Below are positions 21,755 to 22,872 of a DNA stretch of 22,872 bases, piece after piece. Position 1 is the stretch's first letter, and each line of letters opens with the position of its first letter. Position numbers and translations under genes: made by a program. The stretch comes from Archaeoglobus_B sp964471215. GTDB lineage: Archaea > Halobacteriota > Archaeoglobi > Archaeoglobales > Archaeoglobaceae. The notes under the pieces were generated by a model. The model was not told where the DNA came from. It saw nothing but the letters and a program-made list of their open reading frames with translations, and did no database searches. The stretch lies in contig CAYYFC010000026.1 of NCBI GenBank assembly GCA_964471215.1, positions 1 to 22,872 on the forward strand, written 5' to 3'.

Positions 21755-22806
21755 TAAAGAAGATTAAATTTAAACTGCGTTTTTCAGCCAATAAGACCTG
21801 ATGTTGTTTCTCATGCCGTATTTACGTTGCTTCAGCCGTTTAACTATCTGGTTAATTCAGCATACCTTGTGAAGCAGTTTGTAAAACATTATGTCAATTC
21901 AGCTCCTCTATTATACAGTTAAATCCATCCCTTAATTAATCCTGATAACGGAATTAATAACTTTATAAGATGTGAAGTGATCTAAAAATAACTGGAAAAA
22001 CTGTTTATATTAAGACTACTCTCTTCTCCGTGAAGAATGGAAGAATTAAGATTACAGTCGAACCGAAAAAACGCTATTTAGAAGTAGATCTAATCAAGTT
22101 CGATTATCTACCAAAGGATTACGACTTGATTGGTAGATTAATTTTTACGGAAAACAGACTAATTGTAACGTTTAAGAGAAAAGTTAAGCTAATGAAATCA
22201 AAAGATTACGGCTCCTTTGATGTAAATTTAACAAATATTACAGGATTGATAAATGTAAGGATTGCTAAGTTCGATCTGAAAGAACTGTACTAGATCCACA
22301 GAGTTTACGGGGAGAAGAGGAGGATTAAAAGGTTAAGTAAAACAAAACCAAAAACAGCTAAAAAGCTAATGAAAAAGTATTTAAAGAGAGAGAAGAATCG
22401 TACAAGAGATTTGATGCACAAAATAACTGTGATAGCAAGAGAACTCATATCAATTAGAAGCAGAGCAATTTTAGAGGACTTTAGAAATACTAAAGACAGA
22501 ATCCTTAACGGTGGTAAAAACCTAAATAGTAAACAGTTTAAGTAGAACTGCAGAACTTTCCAATTCATATTTGAATATAAGCTGAAATTGTTCGGCTTAC
22601 CTGTTAAATACGTGAATCCCGCTAATTCATCTAAAATCTGCTCCCTCTGCTCAGGTCGCTTGGTGATCTATCAGGGCTGGTTAATGAAATGTGAGAATCG
22701 CGGTTTAATTGCAGACAGAGATGTTATAGCTGTCTTAAACCTTCGGATATGGGTCTTTGGGTTGCCTCGAATGGGGATGAGCTTCCAGAGATTACTTCGG
22801 AAGTGA
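21755..22806 (+). pseudogene. Decayed IS605-family TnpB with several stops
   Basis: Pieces in order: IKKIKFKLRFSANKT then TGA; VVSHAVFTLLQPFNYLVNSA in another frame, ending in TAA; then a single frame from about 21982 to 22806 interrupted by TAG at 22291-22293 and 22543-22545. That frame includes RIKITVEPKKRYLEVDL, the RuvC-I segment FDVNLTNITGLINV, IHRVYGEKRRIKRLSK, SRAILEDFRN (RuvC-II Glu), VKYVNPANSSKICSLCSGR (first CxxC) and GLIADRDVIAVLNL (RuvC-III Asp). The second zinc knuckle reads KCENRG, so one Cys is mutated to Arg. The second TAG replaces a probable Trp. With stops of two kinds, a frameshift and a lost zinc ligand, this copy is dead. It is a different tnpB subgroup from the one at 1-759. 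Confidence 0.88.
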
Positions 22807-22818
22807 TGCGTCCTAAGG

Positions 22819-22844
22819 CGGATGTTCGCTCACAAACATCCGCT
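22819..22844 (+). repeat. Right-end hairpin of the TnpB element
   Basis: GCGGATGTT and AACATCCGC form a perfect 9-bp stem with a short loop immediately 3' of the tnpB remnant. This is the expected place for the IS605 right-end hairpin and omega RNA 3' region. Confidence 0.6.
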
Positions 22845-22872
22845 GAACCCGATATGTATTATGAACCTAATG

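Noticed and set aside
21982..22806. In-frame TAG codons in two tnpB copies (25-27, 22291-22293, 22543-22545) as a sign of pyrrolysine or amber recoding
   Set aside because: TAG is the natural stop of the BtpA-family and zinc-protein genes in this window, and the tnpB copies also carry TGA/TAA stops, frameshifts and lost cysteines, so they are simply pseudogenes.
1..22872. CRISPR array
   Set aside because: No regularly spaced direct repeats were found in any intergenic region; the repeats present are hairpins of IS elements and SRP RNA.

Overview
The window looks like a draft or metagenome-assembled contig from a low-GC member of the Archaeoglobi (Archaeoglobus, Ferroglobus or Geoglobus relatives). 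Support for this comes from a mini-histone, an archaeal S15 protein, a 7S SRP RNA, an archaeosortase (PGF-CTERM) substrate, an archaeal riboflavin-pathway reductase, a family II pyrophosphatase, and a block of Hdr/Etf/Por redox genes of the kind found in anaerobic respiring archaea. The genus is inference. A run of 100 N at 4581-4680 marks an assembly gap, and two single-site frameshifts lie within about 1 kb of it.

Layout. 1-880: decayed IS605-type tnpB with a hairpin-rich 3' end and an inverted repeat. 1119-2370: KaiC/RecA-like ATPase convergent with a MarC-family membrane protein. 2442-3992: ribosomal protein S15, then a winged-helix regulator overlapping a BtpA-family TIM barrel. 4029-5632: PGF-CTERM surface protein (gap and frameshift), small two-helix membrane protein, membrane-anchored wHTH regulator (frameshift). 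12443-5627 on the minus strand: six genes joined by 4-base ATGA overlaps, in the order HdrD-like, etfB, etfA, membrane Fe-S/cytochrome oxidoreductase (EMO-like), hdrA, mvhD-like. 15502-12681 on the minus strand: porGDAB 2-oxoacid:ferredoxin oxidoreductase, whose 5' end abuts a structured, IS605-like element. 16187-15871 on the minus strand: SRP RNA. 16236-18605: zinc-binding coiled-coil protein and an aIF2B-like gene split in two by a 1.3-kb tnpB element. 18637-21026: CinA-like protein, riboflavin reductase, Mn pyrophosphatase. 21321-21118 on the minus strand: histone. 21740-22860: another dead tnpB.

How the genes may work together. EtfBA takes electrons from acyl-CoA (or related) dehydrogenases, and the membrane protein with four candidate heme histidines could pass them to menaquinone. 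HdrA, MvhD and the soluble HdrD-like protein provide a flavin-based bifurcation or confurcation branch toward ferredoxin or a disulfide. PorGDAB next door produces or consumes reduced ferredoxin. Having both branches in one translationally coupled operon with no hydrogenase genes is the most interesting metabolic feature. The other strong signal is repeated IS605-type activity: one element has split a conserved gene whose two halves can still be read across the insertion, and another structured element sits where the porG start codon should be.
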